A program made the translations under genes and the position numbers. A stretch of 64,000 nt of DNA from Mariniblastus sp. (GTDB taxonomy: Bacteria > Planctomycetota > Planctomycetia > Pirellulales > Pirellulaceae), in assembly GCA_029251085.1 (NCBI GenBank), contig JAQXDZ010000015.1, positions 1 through 64,000 of the forward strand. Reading direction: 5' to 3'. This document shows, piece by piece, positions 18,859-29,211 of this stretch. How positions within the stretch are numbered: position 1 is the first letter of the stretch; each line of letters begins with the position of its first letter. The notes under the pieces were generated by a model that was not told where the DNA came from, did no database searches, and saw only the letters and a list, made by a program, of their open reading frames with translations.

Positions 18859-19080
18859 GAAGATTCAGGGGTTTAAATAAATAGTTCGGGGACGAGCTTA
18901 AACAACTCCAGTTGGGTAAAACGACGAATAGTCGGTTTTCAAGCTTCTAATTATAGTTCGCCAGACGAGCCCAAGGGGAGTGCCTACAGGGCAAACCCCA
19001 TCTTATGGTTGCGAACCAGACATTTTAACCGATTCTACCGACAAATGCTCCTCTCAGCAGAATAATATTTCGGTCTCAAA

Positions 19081-20145
19081 TTATGGAAGCGCAGCAACTT
19101 CGCGTCCGCTTCGGGTTCCCATTGCCGCCCAAATCGCTCGCGTAATACCGTTGGCGACAAACCCGACTGACCCATCCATGCGGGCTACATTGACTCCCTG
19201 TTCGTGGTAAGAACGAGACGTGACTGCAGCATAAGTTGGCTTTACAAGATGCCGCCCCTCCTGTTGAGAATTAAAATCAATGTCATATTGCTCACCCTCA
19301 AACTTATAAGAAACGACCGTATTGGGAGAGAACACTGTGGTAAATCCAGTGTGATGCACTCGCCCATCACTCCAGACAGTGTGACCAGTATTACGATCTT
19401 TTCCCGCTCCCAACTTGCGTTCAACTGAATTCATCGCTCCAAATGCCTGAGCGTTAACCGGAAAAGTACCATCGAACGAGTCATGGTTGCGGAGGTAACT
19501 CGTAAAAGATTTTACGTCTGATATCGCCCAGGTATTGCTCAGTCCATCGGTGAAGTCCGAATGTCGCGTCGGCTTGGAAACACAAAACGATCCATCTCCA
19601 GACTCTCGAGACACTGGGTCGTAAATTAGCCAACTTCCAAGATTAAACCCGTAACTGGTCGAGTGAACATAATCTTTCCCATCCTTCGTTCGCGTTCCCG
19701 CTTGGTAATCGCTCGGGCATGAATAGACTGGCGCTCCGAAGGCAGGGATACCGGAATCGACCTGCTCATGCCAGTCGACGGAAAAATTGATACCCTGTTG
19801 AGCATTCGCCTGTTCAATCATCGGTAGCAATTTCGCATGAATTGACCACGAACCGCGTGTCAAACCACTCTCTGGTATGTCAAAGCTCGTGGGGTACTCA
19901 AGAAGTGCAGTTTCATGATTGGCTACCGCCAATGAGATTTGACGCAAATTGTTGGCACAACTAGCCCGCCGTGCCGCACTTCGAACCGATTGAATTGCAG
20001 GCAACAGCATCCCGATCAAAATTCCGATGATCGCGATTACAACGAGCAACTCAACGAGCGTAAACCCGCGGTTCGGCGAACCACCAGAGGCCGACGGTTT
20101 ATTCCGAAGTGTCGCATTCAAAATTCCAATTTTGCGTTTTGCCAT
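19081..20145 (-). CDS. DUF1559 pseudopilin-like protein
   Basis: A 354-residue member of the DUF1559 family that is hugely expanded in planctomycetes. The N-terminus has a type IV prepilin-like motif, [18 protein letters not shown], after a 25-residue basic leader, with the processing site expected before F. The typical [14 protein letters not shown] follows. Near the C-terminus the H-X9-DG motif is intact ([12 protein letters not shown], then SVGFVANGI). These proteins are presumed to be exported and assembled by a type II secretion/pilus-like system, or to be surface components; the role is unproven. It is the sole gene of its transcript here. Confidence 0.93.
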   Translation of the reverse strand: MAKRKIGILNATLRNKPSASGGSPNRGFTLVELLVVIAIIGILIGMLLPAIQSVRSAARRASCANNLRQISLAVANHETALLEYPTSFDIPESGLTRGSWSIHAKLLPMIEQANAQQGINFSVDWHEQVDSGIPAFGAPVYSCPSDYQAGTRTKDGKDYVHSTSYGFNLGSWLIYDPVSRESGDGSFCVSKPTRHSDFTDGLSNTWAISDVKSFTSYLRNHDSFDGTFPVNAQAFGAMNSVERKLGAGKDRNTGHTVWSDGRVHHTGFTTVFSPNTVVSYKFEGEQYDIDFNSQQEGRHLVKPTYAAVTSRSYHEQGVNVARMDGSVGFVANGITRAIWAAMGTRSGREVAALP

Positions 20146-20856
20146 ACCGTTCTTGTTTTCACTGCACCGCTAAACTCAAGCCACGACCCGACTCACCCTA
20201 TCCCCTCGCAGGCGATCCGTTTACTGAGGCCACGACCAAGGACACGATTTCCTAGGTTATGACCGGCGAAGCCTAGAGAGTACACTCCGCCAACCCAATT
20301 CGGCAACGCGGCGGTCACCCTTTTAACCTACCGCTCAGCAGCAATAATTGTGTCTAAGCTTAGGAAAAACCAGTAAAAAAACTCATTCCGTATAAAACCT
20401 CTCCGTTAGATAAGCCCGTTGGCCATACTCGCTGACGAAGCTCTTTTCCCACGCCAACATTCCAACTCAAAAGTCTAAAAAACGCTCCATCTTCTCATGT
20501 CAGTGAATCCCAAATTGTCAGACGACCGATTTCCCAAAAAGAATCAGAGAAGCCCTGTCTCCCCTAAGCCGTAAAAACTTGTCGATTCCGAAGAAATTTT
20601 CGATTTGTGCAATGGAAACTCCAAGCCTAATTCGATAATCTGAGGTACATTTAACGTCAAAGAAGCAACCCACGGAGGGTTGTCAAAACGAAACCAAATT
20701 TTTTAGAAACGAACCAGTTCCAATAATTTTGGTTTCCGACGGAAATCCCGGACAAACTCGATTACGTTATGCGACACTTCTGCATTCTCAAAAGAGTTAC
20801 TTTGGTACTTCCTTCATGGACGAATCCCGGCCTGTGACGACGATCGGCATTGATTA
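20146..20856. other. Long intergenic region upstream of sucA; one small hairpin
   Basis: A 711-bp gap between the divergent DUF1559 gene and sucA. I see no credible ORF. One small hairpin, caaccc-acgga-gggttg at 20666-20682, sits about 175 nt before the sucA start. It overlaps a possible -35 TTGTCA (20680-20685) with a weak -10 near 20702-20708. It may be a leader or operator structure of the 2-oxoglutarate dehydrogenase operon, but this is weak evidence. Confidence 0.35.
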
Positions 20857-23640
20857 ATGAACGTATTCAGTCGAGCTTACATCGACAGTTTATTTGACGA
20901 CTACCAACAAGATCCAAGTTCGTTGCCACCCGAATGGCAAACCTATTTTGAGAACTTCGATCCCGACAATAGTGAGATCGACTTTTCGTCGCTTCCAGTA
21001 GCCTCAAATTCTTCTGCCTCCTCGCCAGACCACAACACAACGAACAGTCGTAGTGTTGCTCAGCTGCAAGACCGGGTGGATCAACTCATTCGCGGCTTTC
21101 GCGTTCGGGGGCACCTCGAGGCAAAAATCGACCCACTCGGTCGGCCTCGCGCGACCAACAACGAACTGAACCCGGAATCCTATGGACTTCTGCCATCTGA
21201 TTTCCCGAAGAACTTCTCGGCGCGGACCGTTGATGGTCAAAATTTCAGATCGCTGGAAGAGATCGTTGATCTGATGCGGCAAACCTACTGCCGCTCTATT
21301 GGCGTTCAGTTCATGCACATCGATGACCACGATGTTCGAAATTGGTTGCAAACGCGAATGGAAGGTTCGCGTAATCGAATGCAACTGCACCGAAAGACGC
21401 AATTAAGAATTTTGACTAAACTGACGGACGCCGTCATTTTTGAAGAATTCATGCGGAAAAAATTCCTAGGGGCGAAGACCTTTTCACTCGAAGGCGCCGA
21501 AACCCTGATTCCGTTACTCGATCTCGCACTCGAGAAAGCCGGTGACCATGGCGTCAAGCAAGTTGTTCTAGGAATGGCTCACCGCGGCCGCCTCAACGTG
21601 CTGGCTAACATCATGGGCAAACGGGCACAAAACATTTTCTGGGGATTCGACGATCCTGATCCCGAAAAACATCGCGGTGGCGGAGACGTGCTCTACCATC
21701 TTGGCCACAGTAACGATTGGGGCACCAGCAAAGGCAAAAAGGTTCACATCTCACTTTGCTTTAACCCTAGCCACCTCGAGTTCGTTAACCCGGTTGCCAT
21801 GGGACGCTGCCGAAGCAAACAAGATCGCACCTCCGATGTCGACCAATCAGAAACCATGACGGTCCTGATCCATGGAGACGCTGCCTTCGCTGGCGAAGGC
21901 GTCGTTCAGGAAACACTCAACTTGAGCCAACTCGAAGGCTATAAAGTCGGCGGAACGCTACACGTCATCGTCAACAATCAAGTTGGTTTCACCACGGACT
22001 GCCACGACAGTCGTTCGACAACGTATGCAAGCGATGTCGCAAAGATGTTGCAGATCCCAATCTTTCACGTTAACGGCGAAGATCCCGAAGCCGTTGCCCA
22101 AGTGGTCAACCTGGCAATGGAATTCCGACGCGCCTTTAATCGAGACGTTGTCATTGACATGTATTGCTACCGAAGGCTTGGGCACAACGAAAGTGATGAA
22201 CCAAGATTCACGCAACCGTTGATGTACAAATCCATCGACAGCCGCCCGACAATCCGCGACAGCTACCTAAAGCGACTTCTAAAAATGCAGGAAGTTACCC
22301 AGGAAGAGGCTGACCTAATTGCGGAGCAGCGCGGCACCAAACTCCAGGACGAATTCGAATCCACCAAAATTGCCGGATTCACACCAGATACGCAAACGCT
22401 CGAAGGTTTGTGGTCCGGATACTACGGGGGAAAAGAACGGTCTGATGATGAAGCGGACACCACGGTCTCCGAAGAAGTGTTAACGGAGGTTATTCGCAAT
22501 ACAGCGACTGTCCCCGAGACATTCAATCTGCATCGCAAGTTGAAGCGGGTACTCGAAACCCGCGTTGACTCTGCCAACGGCAAGCGGGCGATCGATTGGG
22601 CAACCGCGGAACTGGCAGCCCTTGGCACCCTTGCGATCGAAGGGCATCCAGTCCGTCTTTCGGGGCAGGATTGCGGTCGTGGAACCTTTAGCCAACGCCA
22701 CGCAGTGCTGCACGACACTCAATCAGCCGAATCCTATACTCCTCTCAACCATCTCGGAGAGTCACAGGCCAAGGTAAATATTATCAACAGCCCTCTCAGC
22801 GAGGCTGGTGTTCTCGGATTCGACTACGGCTATAGCCTCGATGCGCCTGACAGCCTGATTATCTGGGAAGCCCAATTTGGTGACTTCTTCAATGCAGCTC
22901 AAGTAATTGTCGATCAATTCATCTGCAGTGCGGAAGACAAATGGGATCGACTAAGTGGATTGACGATGTTCTTGCCGCACGGCTTCGAAGGGGCTGGCCC
23001 GGAACATTGTAGCGGCCGGCTTGAAAGATTTCTGACTTCAGCAGCCGAACATAATTTCCAGGTCGCAATCCCAACGACTGCCGCACAACACTTTCACTTG
23101 CTCCGACGCCAGGTCAAACGGAAATGGCGTAAGCCTCTGGTTGTCTTTACGCCCAAGAGTCTACTTCGTGAGCCGTACGTCGCTTCGCCGATTGAGCAGT
23201 TTACCGAAGGACAGTTCCAGCGGGTCATCGCCGACGAGGCAGTTCGCAACGACAGTGCACCACAACGTGTACTTTTGACCGCCGGTAAAATTGGAGTCGA
23301 ACTACTCAAAGCGAGAGAACTGGCTGAACGCACGGATTTCGCCGTGATTAGAGTCGAGCAGCTTTATCCCCTGCCTCACAAAGAAATTGAGGCATGCCTT
23401 AGCCAGTACGCTTCCGGAACGCCGGTATTCTGGGTCCAGGAAGAACCTCGAAACATGGGTGGCTGGTACTTCATGAAAGTTAAATGGGACGAATTTGGAC
23501 TCGAAGAAAAATGGCCATTAAAAGTCATCTGTCGCCCCGAATCAGCCAGCCCGTCAACCGGATCTAAGAAGTCCCATAAGATTGAGCAAGAAGACATCAT
23601 GAACACGGCGATGAGTTTCCAACGAACCGCTAACGTCTAG
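20857..23640 (+). CDS. sucA: 2-oxoglutarate dehydrogenase E1 component
   Basis: A 927-residue thiamine-diphosphate enzyme of normal family length. The N-terminus (NVFSRAYIDSLFDDYQQDP) has the region that docks to the E2 core in E1o enzymes. The thiamine site and catalytic blocks include GMAHRGRLNVLANIMGK, HGDAAFAGEGVVQETLNL and VIVNNQVGFTT. The C-terminal transketolase-like half has SGQDCGRGTFSQRHAVL and LPHGFEGAGPEHCSGRLER. It decarboxylates 2-oxoglutarate and transfers the succinyl group to the E2 lipoyl group in the TCA cycle. It is the first gene of a three-gene operon with sucB (90-bp gap) and lpd. Confidence 0.97.
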   Translation: MNVFSRAYIDSLFDDYQQDPSSLPPEWQTYFENFDPDNSEIDFSSLPVASNSSASSPDHNTTNSRSVAQLQDRVDQLIRGFRVRGHLEAKIDPLGRPRATNNELNPESYGLLPSDFPKNFSARTVDGQNFRSLEEIVDLMRQTYCRSIGVQFMHIDDHDVRNWLQTRMEGSRNRMQLHRKTQLRILTKLTDAVIFEEFMRKKFLGAKTFSLEGAETLIPLLDLALEKAGDHGVKQVVLGMAHRGRLNVLANIMGKRAQNIFWGFDDPDPEKHRGGGDVLYHLGHSNDWGTSKGKKVHISLCFNPSHLEFVNPVAMGRCRSKQDRTSDVDQSETMTVLIHGDAAFAGEGVVQETLNLSQLEGYKVGGTLHVIVNNQVGFTTDCHDSRSTTYASDVAKMLQIPIFHVNGEDPEAVAQVVNLAMEFRRAFNRDVVIDMYCYRRLGHNESDEPRFTQPLMYKSIDSRPTIRDSYLKRLLKMQEVTQEEADLIAEQRGTKLQDEFESTKIAGFTPDTQTLEGLWSGYYGGKERSDDEADTTVSEEVLTEVIRNTATVPETFNLHRKLKRVLETRVDSANGKRAIDWATAELAALGTLAIEGHPVRLSGQDCGRGTFSQRHAVLHDTQSAESYTPLNHLGESQAKVNIINSPLSEAGVLGFDYGYSLDAPDSLIIWEAQFGDFFNAAQVIVDQFICSAEDKWDRLSGLTMFLPHGFEGAGPEHCSGRLERFLTSAAEHNFQVAIPTTAAQHFHLLRRQVKRKWRKPLVVFTPKSLLREPYVASPIEQFTEGQFQRVIADEAVRNDSAPQRVLLTAGKIGVELLKARELAERTDFAVIRVEQLYPLPHKEIEACLSQYASGTPVFWVQEEPRNMGGWYFMKVKWDEFGLEEKWPLKVICRPESASPSTGSKKSHKIEQEDIMNTAMSFQRTANV

Positions 23641-23730
23641 ACAACCAGCTCAAAACCAGGCGGAAAACCGTCAGGCAATTTTCGTTTAATCATTTCAGCT
23701 CAACACAATCCAACTCAGAATCAGTCGAAC

Positions 23731-24987
23731 ATGTTTGAAATCAAAGTCCCCGAATTTGGTGAGTCAATTCAGGAAGTTCAGGTCGCGGCATGGCTAAAGC
23801 AGCCGGGCGACTGGATTGAAAAAGACGAAGACATCGTCGAACTTGAATCCGAAAAAGCATCTCAGGCACTCAGCTCCGAACGAGCGGGCGTCTTGCAACA
23901 AATCAAAGTTGCCGATGGTGAATTTGCTCATATTGGCGATATCCTGTGTGTCGTCGAAGAAGGCGAGAAACCGACCGGCGCCACCAGCACGGCTTCGGCC
24001 GCCGCAGGAGGAAGCACTGCTGTGGTCGCGGATTCTCCTGCTGCAACCACTGAGTGGATCATGCCGGCGGCTGAACGCGTACTCAGCGAGTATCAAATTT
24101 CCGCGGATGCCATTACGCCCACGGGACCTGGCGGACGCCTGCTCAAGGAAGACGTTCTCAATTACGTACGCACCAAAGGTCTCAAACCGACCGACTCACA
24201 ACCTGCTCAACCTGCTCCAGTAGTCACTCCGCCAAAACCGCAGCCTGCTCCGCAGCCGGTTGCCGTTTCAGCAACGGACTCCAATGAACGGGTTGAAAAG
24301 TCTGTTCCAATGAGCATGATCCGTCGGACTATCTCGAAGAGACTAGTCGAAGCCCAGCAAACAGCAGCGTTGCTGACCACGTTTAACGAAATCGACATGC
24401 TGCCGGTGAAGGAACTTCGTTCAAAATACAAAGACGCTTTCTTAAAAAAGCATGGGGTCAAATTAGGCTTCATGTCCTTCTTTGCGAAAGCAGTCGTCGA
24501 AGGGCTCAAGCGTTATCCCGCGATTAATTCTGAAGTTCAAGGCGATCGTGTGATCGTCAAGAATTATCACGATATTGGAATCGCGATTGGTGGCGGTAAA
24601 GGATTGGTTGTGCCTATTCTTCGTAACGTCGAAAACATGAGTTTTGCAGTAGTCGAGCGGAAAATCGGCGAATATGCTGCCCTGGCTCAAGCGAACAAAA
24701 TCGTTCCCGACGATCTAAAAGGCGGTACCTTTACGATTAGTAACGGAGGCGTTTACGGCTCGCTACTCTCCACGCCGATCGTGAACCCGCCTCAAAGTGG
24801 AATTCTCGGGCTCCATACAATTCAAGACCGCCCAATCGCTCTCAACGGAGAAGTCGTGATTCGCCCAATGATGTACGTGGCGCTGACTTACGACCACCGA
24901 ATCGTTGATGGAAAAGAGGCAGTCGGTTTCCTGAAAACAATCAAAGAAGTGCTCGAAGAGCCTGCCCGTTTATTCCTTGAAGTTTAA
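23731..24987 (+). CDS. sucB: Dihydrolipoyl succinyltransferase, E2 of 2-oxoglutarate dehydrogenase
   Basis: A 418-residue E2 protein. It has one N-terminal lipoyl domain (residues 1-77) with the modified lysine in [10 protein letters not shown], an Ala/Pro-rich linker and a peripheral subunit-binding domain ([20 protein letters not shown], about 112-150). A second Pro/Gln linker leads to the catalytic acyltransferase domain from about 185. The active-site motif [15 protein letters not shown] near the C-terminus holds the catalytic histidine and DG pair. It transfers succinyl to CoA. It lies between the E1 and E3 genes, so this is the complete complex in one transcript. Confidence 0.96.
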   Translation: MFEIKVPEFGESIQEVQVAAWLKQPGDWIEKDEDIVELESEKASQALSSERAGVLQQIKVADGEFAHIGDILCVVEEGEKPTGATSTASAAAGGSTAVVADSPAATTEWIMPAAERVLSEYQISADAITPTGPGGRLLKEDVLNYVRTKGLKPTDSQPAQPAPVVTPPKPQPAPQPVAVSATDSNERVEKSVPMSMIRRTISKRLVEAQQTAALLTTFNEIDMLPVKELRSKYKDAFLKKHGVKLGFMSFFAKAVVEGLKRYPAINSEVQGDRVIVKNYHDIGIAIGGGKGLVVPILRNVENMSFAVVERKIGEYAALAQANKIVPDDLKGGTFTISNGGVYGSLLSTPIVNPPQSGILGLHTIQDRPIALNGEVVIRPMMYVALTYDHRIVDGKEAVGFLKTIKEVLEEPARLFLEV

Positions 24988-25095
24988 ACGTATCACGCCG
25001 ATTCTATATCCGAATTTGAAAGTCCGGATAAACCGCATCGGATTTGCTCACGTTATTGCCGCTCATCCCCAAACTCATAGCGATAGATTTCTATT

Positions 25096-26478
25096 ATGGC
25101 TGATCAAAAATTTGACCTTATCATTGTCGGAGGTGGTCCCGGTGGGTATGTCGCAGCAATTCGTGCCGCACAATTAGGACTGAAGACAGCTGTCATTGAC
25201 GAGAACCCGCAATTCGGTGGAACTTGCCTCCGAGTTGGCTGCATTCCCAGTAAAGCCCTACTCGAGTCCAGCCACCTGCTCGTCGAAGCCCGCGATCATA
25301 TGGTCGAACACGGAATCACCGCGACCAAACTGACCGTCGACCTCTCGGCCATGATGAAGCGGAAGTCGAAGATCGTTGATACGCTTACTGGCGGAATCAA
25401 TATGCTTCTCAAGCGGAACAAAGTTACCACCTACGTTGGTCGTGGAAAATTAGCAGGAAACGGACAGGTCGTCGTCTCTACTGGCGACACTCTCGTTGCG
25501 GAAAACATTATTGTCGCAACTGGCAGTGTCCCAATGCGTCTTCCTGGAATCGAGTTTGACGGCGAATTCATCGGGGACAGTACCACAGCCCTCAGCTATC
25601 CCAACGTTCCAAAAAACCTAGTCGTGATCGGTGGAGGGTACATCGGTCTCGAGCTTGGATCGGTTTGGAGCCGACTGGGTTCAAAAGTCATCATCCTCGA
25701 AGGCATGGATCACGTTCTGCCCGGCCTGGATCAGGAAATTGCTAGAACAGCAAAACGGACTTTTGAAAAACAGGGGCTCGAATTCCACACCAGCATGTGG
25801 GTCGAAAGCGCGAAACGCGAAGGAAACACCTGCGTTGTTAAATGCAAAGATGCTGCACCGATTCAATGTGACCGAGTGCTGGTTTCGGCAGGACGCGTCC
25901 CCAATACAGGTGACGTCGGCCTGAAAGAAGCCGGCGTTGAACTTGATCAGCGAGGATTCATTACCGTGAATCAGCACCTCGCCACATCGGCCCCCGGAGT
26001 CTTCGCGATCGGAGACTGTATCGGCGGAGCGATGTTGGCGCACAAAGCGTCCGAAGAGGGAGTTGCCTGTGTCGAACGGATTGCCAACGGCGCCGGTCAC
26101 GTCAACTACGACACCATTCCCGCTGTTGTTTATACCCATCCTGAGATTGCAATGGTCGGGAAGACAGAGGAACAACTCAAAGCCGAAGGAACTGCCTATC
26201 GAAAGGGCTCATGCCCCTTCGGAGCGAACGGCCGAGCCAGAGCAATGGGCGAAGCCGAAGGAAAAATTAAAATCCTCGCCGATGCCCAATCTGACCGCAT
26301 CGTCGGAGTCCATGCGATCGGTGCTCGTGCTGGTGATTTGATCGCTGAAGCGGCCGTAGCAATGAACTTCGGAGCCTCCAGTGAAGATCTGGCAAGATGC
26401 TGCCATGCCCATCCGACACTTTCGGAAATCATGCAGGAAGCCGCACTCGCAGTTGATGGCCGCGCTATCCACACTTAA
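25096..26478 (+). CDS. lpdA: Dihydrolipoyl dehydrogenase (E3)
   Basis: A 460-residue flavoprotein disulfide reductase of normal length. The FAD-binding motif is IIVGGGPGGYVAAIRAAQLG at the N-terminus, the redox-active disulfide is GGTCLRVGCIPSKALL (CxxxxxC spacing of the E3 family), the NAD-binding motif is VVIGGGYIGLELGSVWSRLG and the second FAD block is GVFAIGDCIGGAMLAHKA. The C-terminal dimer-interface active site HAHPTLSE is present. It re-oxidises the lipoyl group of E2 and makes NADH. It is the third gene of the sucA-sucB-lpdA operon, 108 bp after sucB. Confidence 0.97.
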   Translation: MADQKFDLIIVGGGPGGYVAAIRAAQLGLKTAVIDENPQFGGTCLRVGCIPSKALLESSHLLVEARDHMVEHGITATKLTVDLSAMMKRKSKIVDTLTGGINMLLKRNKVTTYVGRGKLAGNGQVVVSTGDTLVAENIIVATGSVPMRLPGIEFDGEFIGDSTTALSYPNVPKNLVVIGGGYIGLELGSVWSRLGSKVIILEGMDHVLPGLDQEIARTAKRTFEKQGLEFHTSMWVESAKREGNTCVVKCKDAAPIQCDRVLVSAGRVPNTGDVGLKEAGVELDQRGFITVNQHLATSAPGVFAIGDCIGGAMLAHKASEEGVACVERIANGAGHVNYDTIPAVVYTHPEIAMVGKTEEQLKAEGTAYRKGSCPFGANGRARAMGEAEGKIKILADAQSDRIVGVHAIGARAGDLIAEAAVAMNFGASSEDLARCCHAHPTLSEIMQEAALAVDGRAIHT

Positions 26479-26666
26479 TCCGAGCCCACTTTCCTGAAGC
26501 TACCATCCCACACCCTGCTCGCAGCGGTGAGGGGAGATCGGCAGATCAGGGAAGTGCCAGCTTAGGTTTTTGCGATTTATCGAGTGCTAGCGTGCTAAAC
26601 GTCTGGACTTGAATCTAGGGTTTTTCTAACTTTCCCGCTAACGACTCGTTCCTGGAGATTGCGTTA

Positions 26667-27539
26667 ATGAAAAACCGCGCCGTGAAATACGCAAAATTTA
26701 CTCTGCTACTTGCAATCAGTTGCCTCGTAACACCTCAATGCAAGAACTCAAATTTGCTGGGGCAAGATTTTCGAATCGACTCCCAGGTTTACGTTGACGG
26801 AATGAGGTCACCTGTTTCTGAAAACATCACGCTCTTTGCTTCAGGGATAATTTATGACTTTCAACTGTCCGACAACGGAGAAATTGAGACAGAGGAAACT
26901 GTAATCTTTGATAGTCGCCAAAAAACATTCACTCTCTTGAATCACGCCAAGCAAACTAAACTTGACTTATCTGACCTGCAACTCATTTCTATCTACGAAG
27001 GCGTCCGGAAAGAGACGCGGCAGGATTATCGGTCAAGATTTCTAACGGACGATTCATTCGTCGAGGATCTTGATTCAAGTGCGAACTTAATCACACTTTC
27101 AAGCCCCCAGATTGAGTATCGCTACTCCGGTTCACAACCGGCAAAGGTCTCAATTCTTGAGCAATACAATGACTTCCTTCATTACTTCACTTTGCTGAAT
27201 GTCTCCGACCCAACCAAGGTTCCACCGTTCGCTCGGATGGAACTCAACAAATCAATCAAGAAGCTTGGATGGTTTCCAACAGAAATTCAAATCTCGGTCC
27301 AGCAAAACAGCCTATTCCGAGAAGCATTTAAGGCGAAATCGAAACACACTGTGAGGTATCAACTGTCCAAGCAAGATCAGGACAGGATTGAATCTATCAA
27401 AAAGCATTGGGCGCAATACAAACCGGTTCACCTCGCGGAGTATCGCGGATTCAAAAAAGAACCCAAATTAAAAATACCTGAAATTAAAACAGCTTCGTTC
27501 GAAGAGGAGATCCCCAGCAGCCAGCGGAACAAGAAATAG
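26667..27539 (+). CDS. Exported hypothetical protein (unnamed planctomycete-type family)
   Basis: A 290-residue protein with a signal peptide (MKNRAVKYAKFTLLLAISCL) and no transmembrane segment afterwards. The mature start GQDFRIDSQVYVDG and the block PVSENITLFASGIIYDF look like a family I have seen only as hypothetical proteins in planctomycetes. No catalytic motif or cysteine pattern is apparent. The C-terminal part is Lys-rich. It follows the E3 gene by 188 bp but is probably separate from that operon. I cannot assign a function. Confidence 0.75.
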   Translation: MKNRAVKYAKFTLLLAISCLVTPQCKNSNLLGQDFRIDSQVYVDGMRSPVSENITLFASGIIYDFQLSDNGEIETEETVIFDSRQKTFTLLNHAKQTKLDLSDLQLISIYEGVRKETRQDYRSRFLTDDSFVEDLDSSANLITLSSPQIEYRYSGSQPAKVSILEQYNDFLHYFTLLNVSDPTKVPPFARMELNKSIKKLGWFPTEIQISVQQNSLFREAFKAKSKHTVRYQLSKQDQDRIESIKKHWAQYKPVHLAEYRGFKKEPKLKIPEIKTASFEEEIPSSQRNKK

Positions 27540-28001
27540 TCGAGTTGTGTATCCTTTTTCACTTCGATTGCGAACCAATCGCGGTGATCAAGTTAACCGT
27601 CCTCGCCGACTTCGGTTACGCCGGAATCAAAATGAGAGCGGACCTCCTAAGTTCAAAAAAAACGGTTTAGAACGAATAGGGGGATTAACAATCTTAAGAA
27701 ACATGGACAAGGGGGCATTACACGCCTCAATAACCCCATTTATCCGGCTCTTTTGACATTTTGCTTGCGTTGGGTAGGTCGTCATTCGATAATTATTTAA
27801 CAGAGATCTAAGGCAAGTGATTTATTTTCCAATAATTGGGTGAGTTGTTCGAAACTCAAAACAGTTTTTGGTTTTTCATAGATAACGGAAGACAGTTGGC
27901 CGGAGTGGGTTTTCCACTCTAGCAAACGTAGCAGCGAATGCTCATTGCAACTTAAGTTTGCAAGGAGGCTCGATTAGCTTGTTTCTACCTTGGAGATTTC
28001 G
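27540..28001. other. Intergenic region, no gene seen
   Basis: A 462-bp gap. A 69-codon frame at 27547-27756 begins with GTG, has a biased basic composition and shows no ribosome binding site, so it is not called. No hairpin with a T-run was found after the preceding gene. Confidence 0.45.
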
Positions 28002-28643
28002 ATGGTCAAAATCCTACACAAAAAGTCTGGAAAAATTTTACTCCGGGCAAAGAACGAGTCCATTCGTGGCCGTTTGCTTTCAGGTCATGATCTTGCGGGC
28101 GCCGACTTCTCCGGCCAGGATCTATCGGGGTGCAAATTCACAGGGTGCAATCTTTGCGATGCAAACTTTTCCGGTTGCAACTTATCATTTGCCAAGATTG
28201 ATAATTGCGTTTTGCGAAGAGCGGATTTCTCCGATGCAACGCTGACCAAAGCAGATCTGTCCGACAGCGTTCTGGATGTCGCTATTTTCACTCGCTGCAT
28301 CGCGGTTGGCGTGCAATTTCGCCACGCAAAATTAAACGGGGCTGACTTATCCCACGGCAATTTTAATAAAGCTGATTTCTCTTTCTCGGAAGCACGTGCT
28401 AAGTTCGATCACGCAACACTGATTGGTGCCAATCTGTTCGGTGCTGATTTCTGTAGTGCAGACTTTACCCAAGCTGATCTTCGTCACGCAGACATGACCG
28501 ATGCGAAAATCGCAAGAGCGACGTTTACCTATACAAAGCTTGAGGGGAGCATTGGAGCTAACGGACGCCCGTGGGGTTTCTCGGTCAAAGCCCCACACAC
28601 CAAGAAAGCTTGGTGGAAGGTTTGGGACAGCGCTGCAGTGTAA
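28002..28643 (+). CDS. Pentapeptide repeat protein
   Basis: The ATG at 28002 is preferred to a TTG at 27990 because GGAG stands six bases before it; this gives 213 residues. From about residue 25 to 175 the sequence is a run of A(D/N)LxX pentapeptides, for example LAGADFSGQDLSGCKFTG, DLSDSVLDVA and ADFTQADLRHADMTD, which fold as a right-handed beta helix. Many central positions carry cysteine (GCNLCDANFSGC). No signal peptide is visible, so it is probably cytoplasmic. The role is unknown; some relatives bind gyrase, but nothing here shows that. A strong terminator follows 28 bp after the stop. Confidence 0.88.
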   Translation: MVKILHKKSGKILLRAKNESIRGRLLSGHDLAGADFSGQDLSGCKFTGCNLCDANFSGCNLSFAKIDNCVLRRADFSDATLTKADLSDSVLDVAIFTRCIAVGVQFRHAKLNGADLSHGNFNKADFSFSEARAKFDHATLIGANLFGADFCSADFTQADLRHADMTDAKIARATFTYTKLEGSIGANGRPWGFSVKAPHTKKAWWKVWDSAAV

Positions 28644-28671
28644 CTCAATCCATAAACCAATTACCAATTAC

Positions 28672-28702
28672 GCCGAGACCCAAGAAGGTTTCGGCTTTTT
28701 TT
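28672..28702 (+). terminator. Rho-independent terminator after the pentapeptide gene
   Basis: gccgagacc-caagaa-ggtttcggc forms a 9-bp stem (one G-U pair) with a 6-nt loop, followed immediately by seven T residues. It stands 28 bp after the stop codon of the pentapeptide-repeat gene. Confidence 0.85.
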
Positions 28703-29211
28703 ATTGCCCAAATTCCAGTTCAATCCAGATCTCTCCTGCGATTGCTGACCGACACAATTCCACTGTGAAAAAACAGGAACCATCCTCTGGCGACAAACCC
28801 GTTTGTGGCAAACTCCCCAATCCTGAATTTTTTGAGACGATTAACGCAGGCTGCTTTAGTTGATGCGGCTGATGCCGAATTTAAGCCAAAAATCCCTTAT
28901 TTGGCCGCCAGATTAAAAATATCCAAAAAACATCTCTGGCTATTTTGATGCTCAAATTAAGGAGCTAACTCACTTTCCGATGTCATTAAACCGATATTCC
29001 CAATAGATCGGCTCATAGTTCAATGGTGCGTCAGAATGGCACGTAGGTAAAACGGGGGCGATAAGGTAAGATTTTAATCTTCAAATCCCTTCAAATTCAG
29101 CCTGCGATTGGTTATTCCAACCCAATCTTTCCAGTCCGAAACAGGGATATTTTTTTTCGAACGGTGCTGACGGCAAAGTTCGATCACTAAGAACGGCTGA
29201 AGGAAACAGCA
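28703..29211. other. Intergenic region, no gene seen
   Basis: About 509 bp between the terminator and the next gene on the same strand. The only longer frame is the tail of a shadow frame of the pentapeptide gene. No RNA gene or repeat was recognised. It should hold the promoter of the 29.2-kb gene. Confidence 0.45.

Noticed and set aside
27547..27756. A 69-codon frame after the exported hypothetical gene
   Set aside because: It starts at GTG without a ribosome binding site and shows no structure typical of a protein.
27845..27865. A tRNA T-arm-like sequence (gttcgaa)
   Set aside because: The flanking bases do not form the arms of a tRNA; no tRNA was found anywhere in the window.
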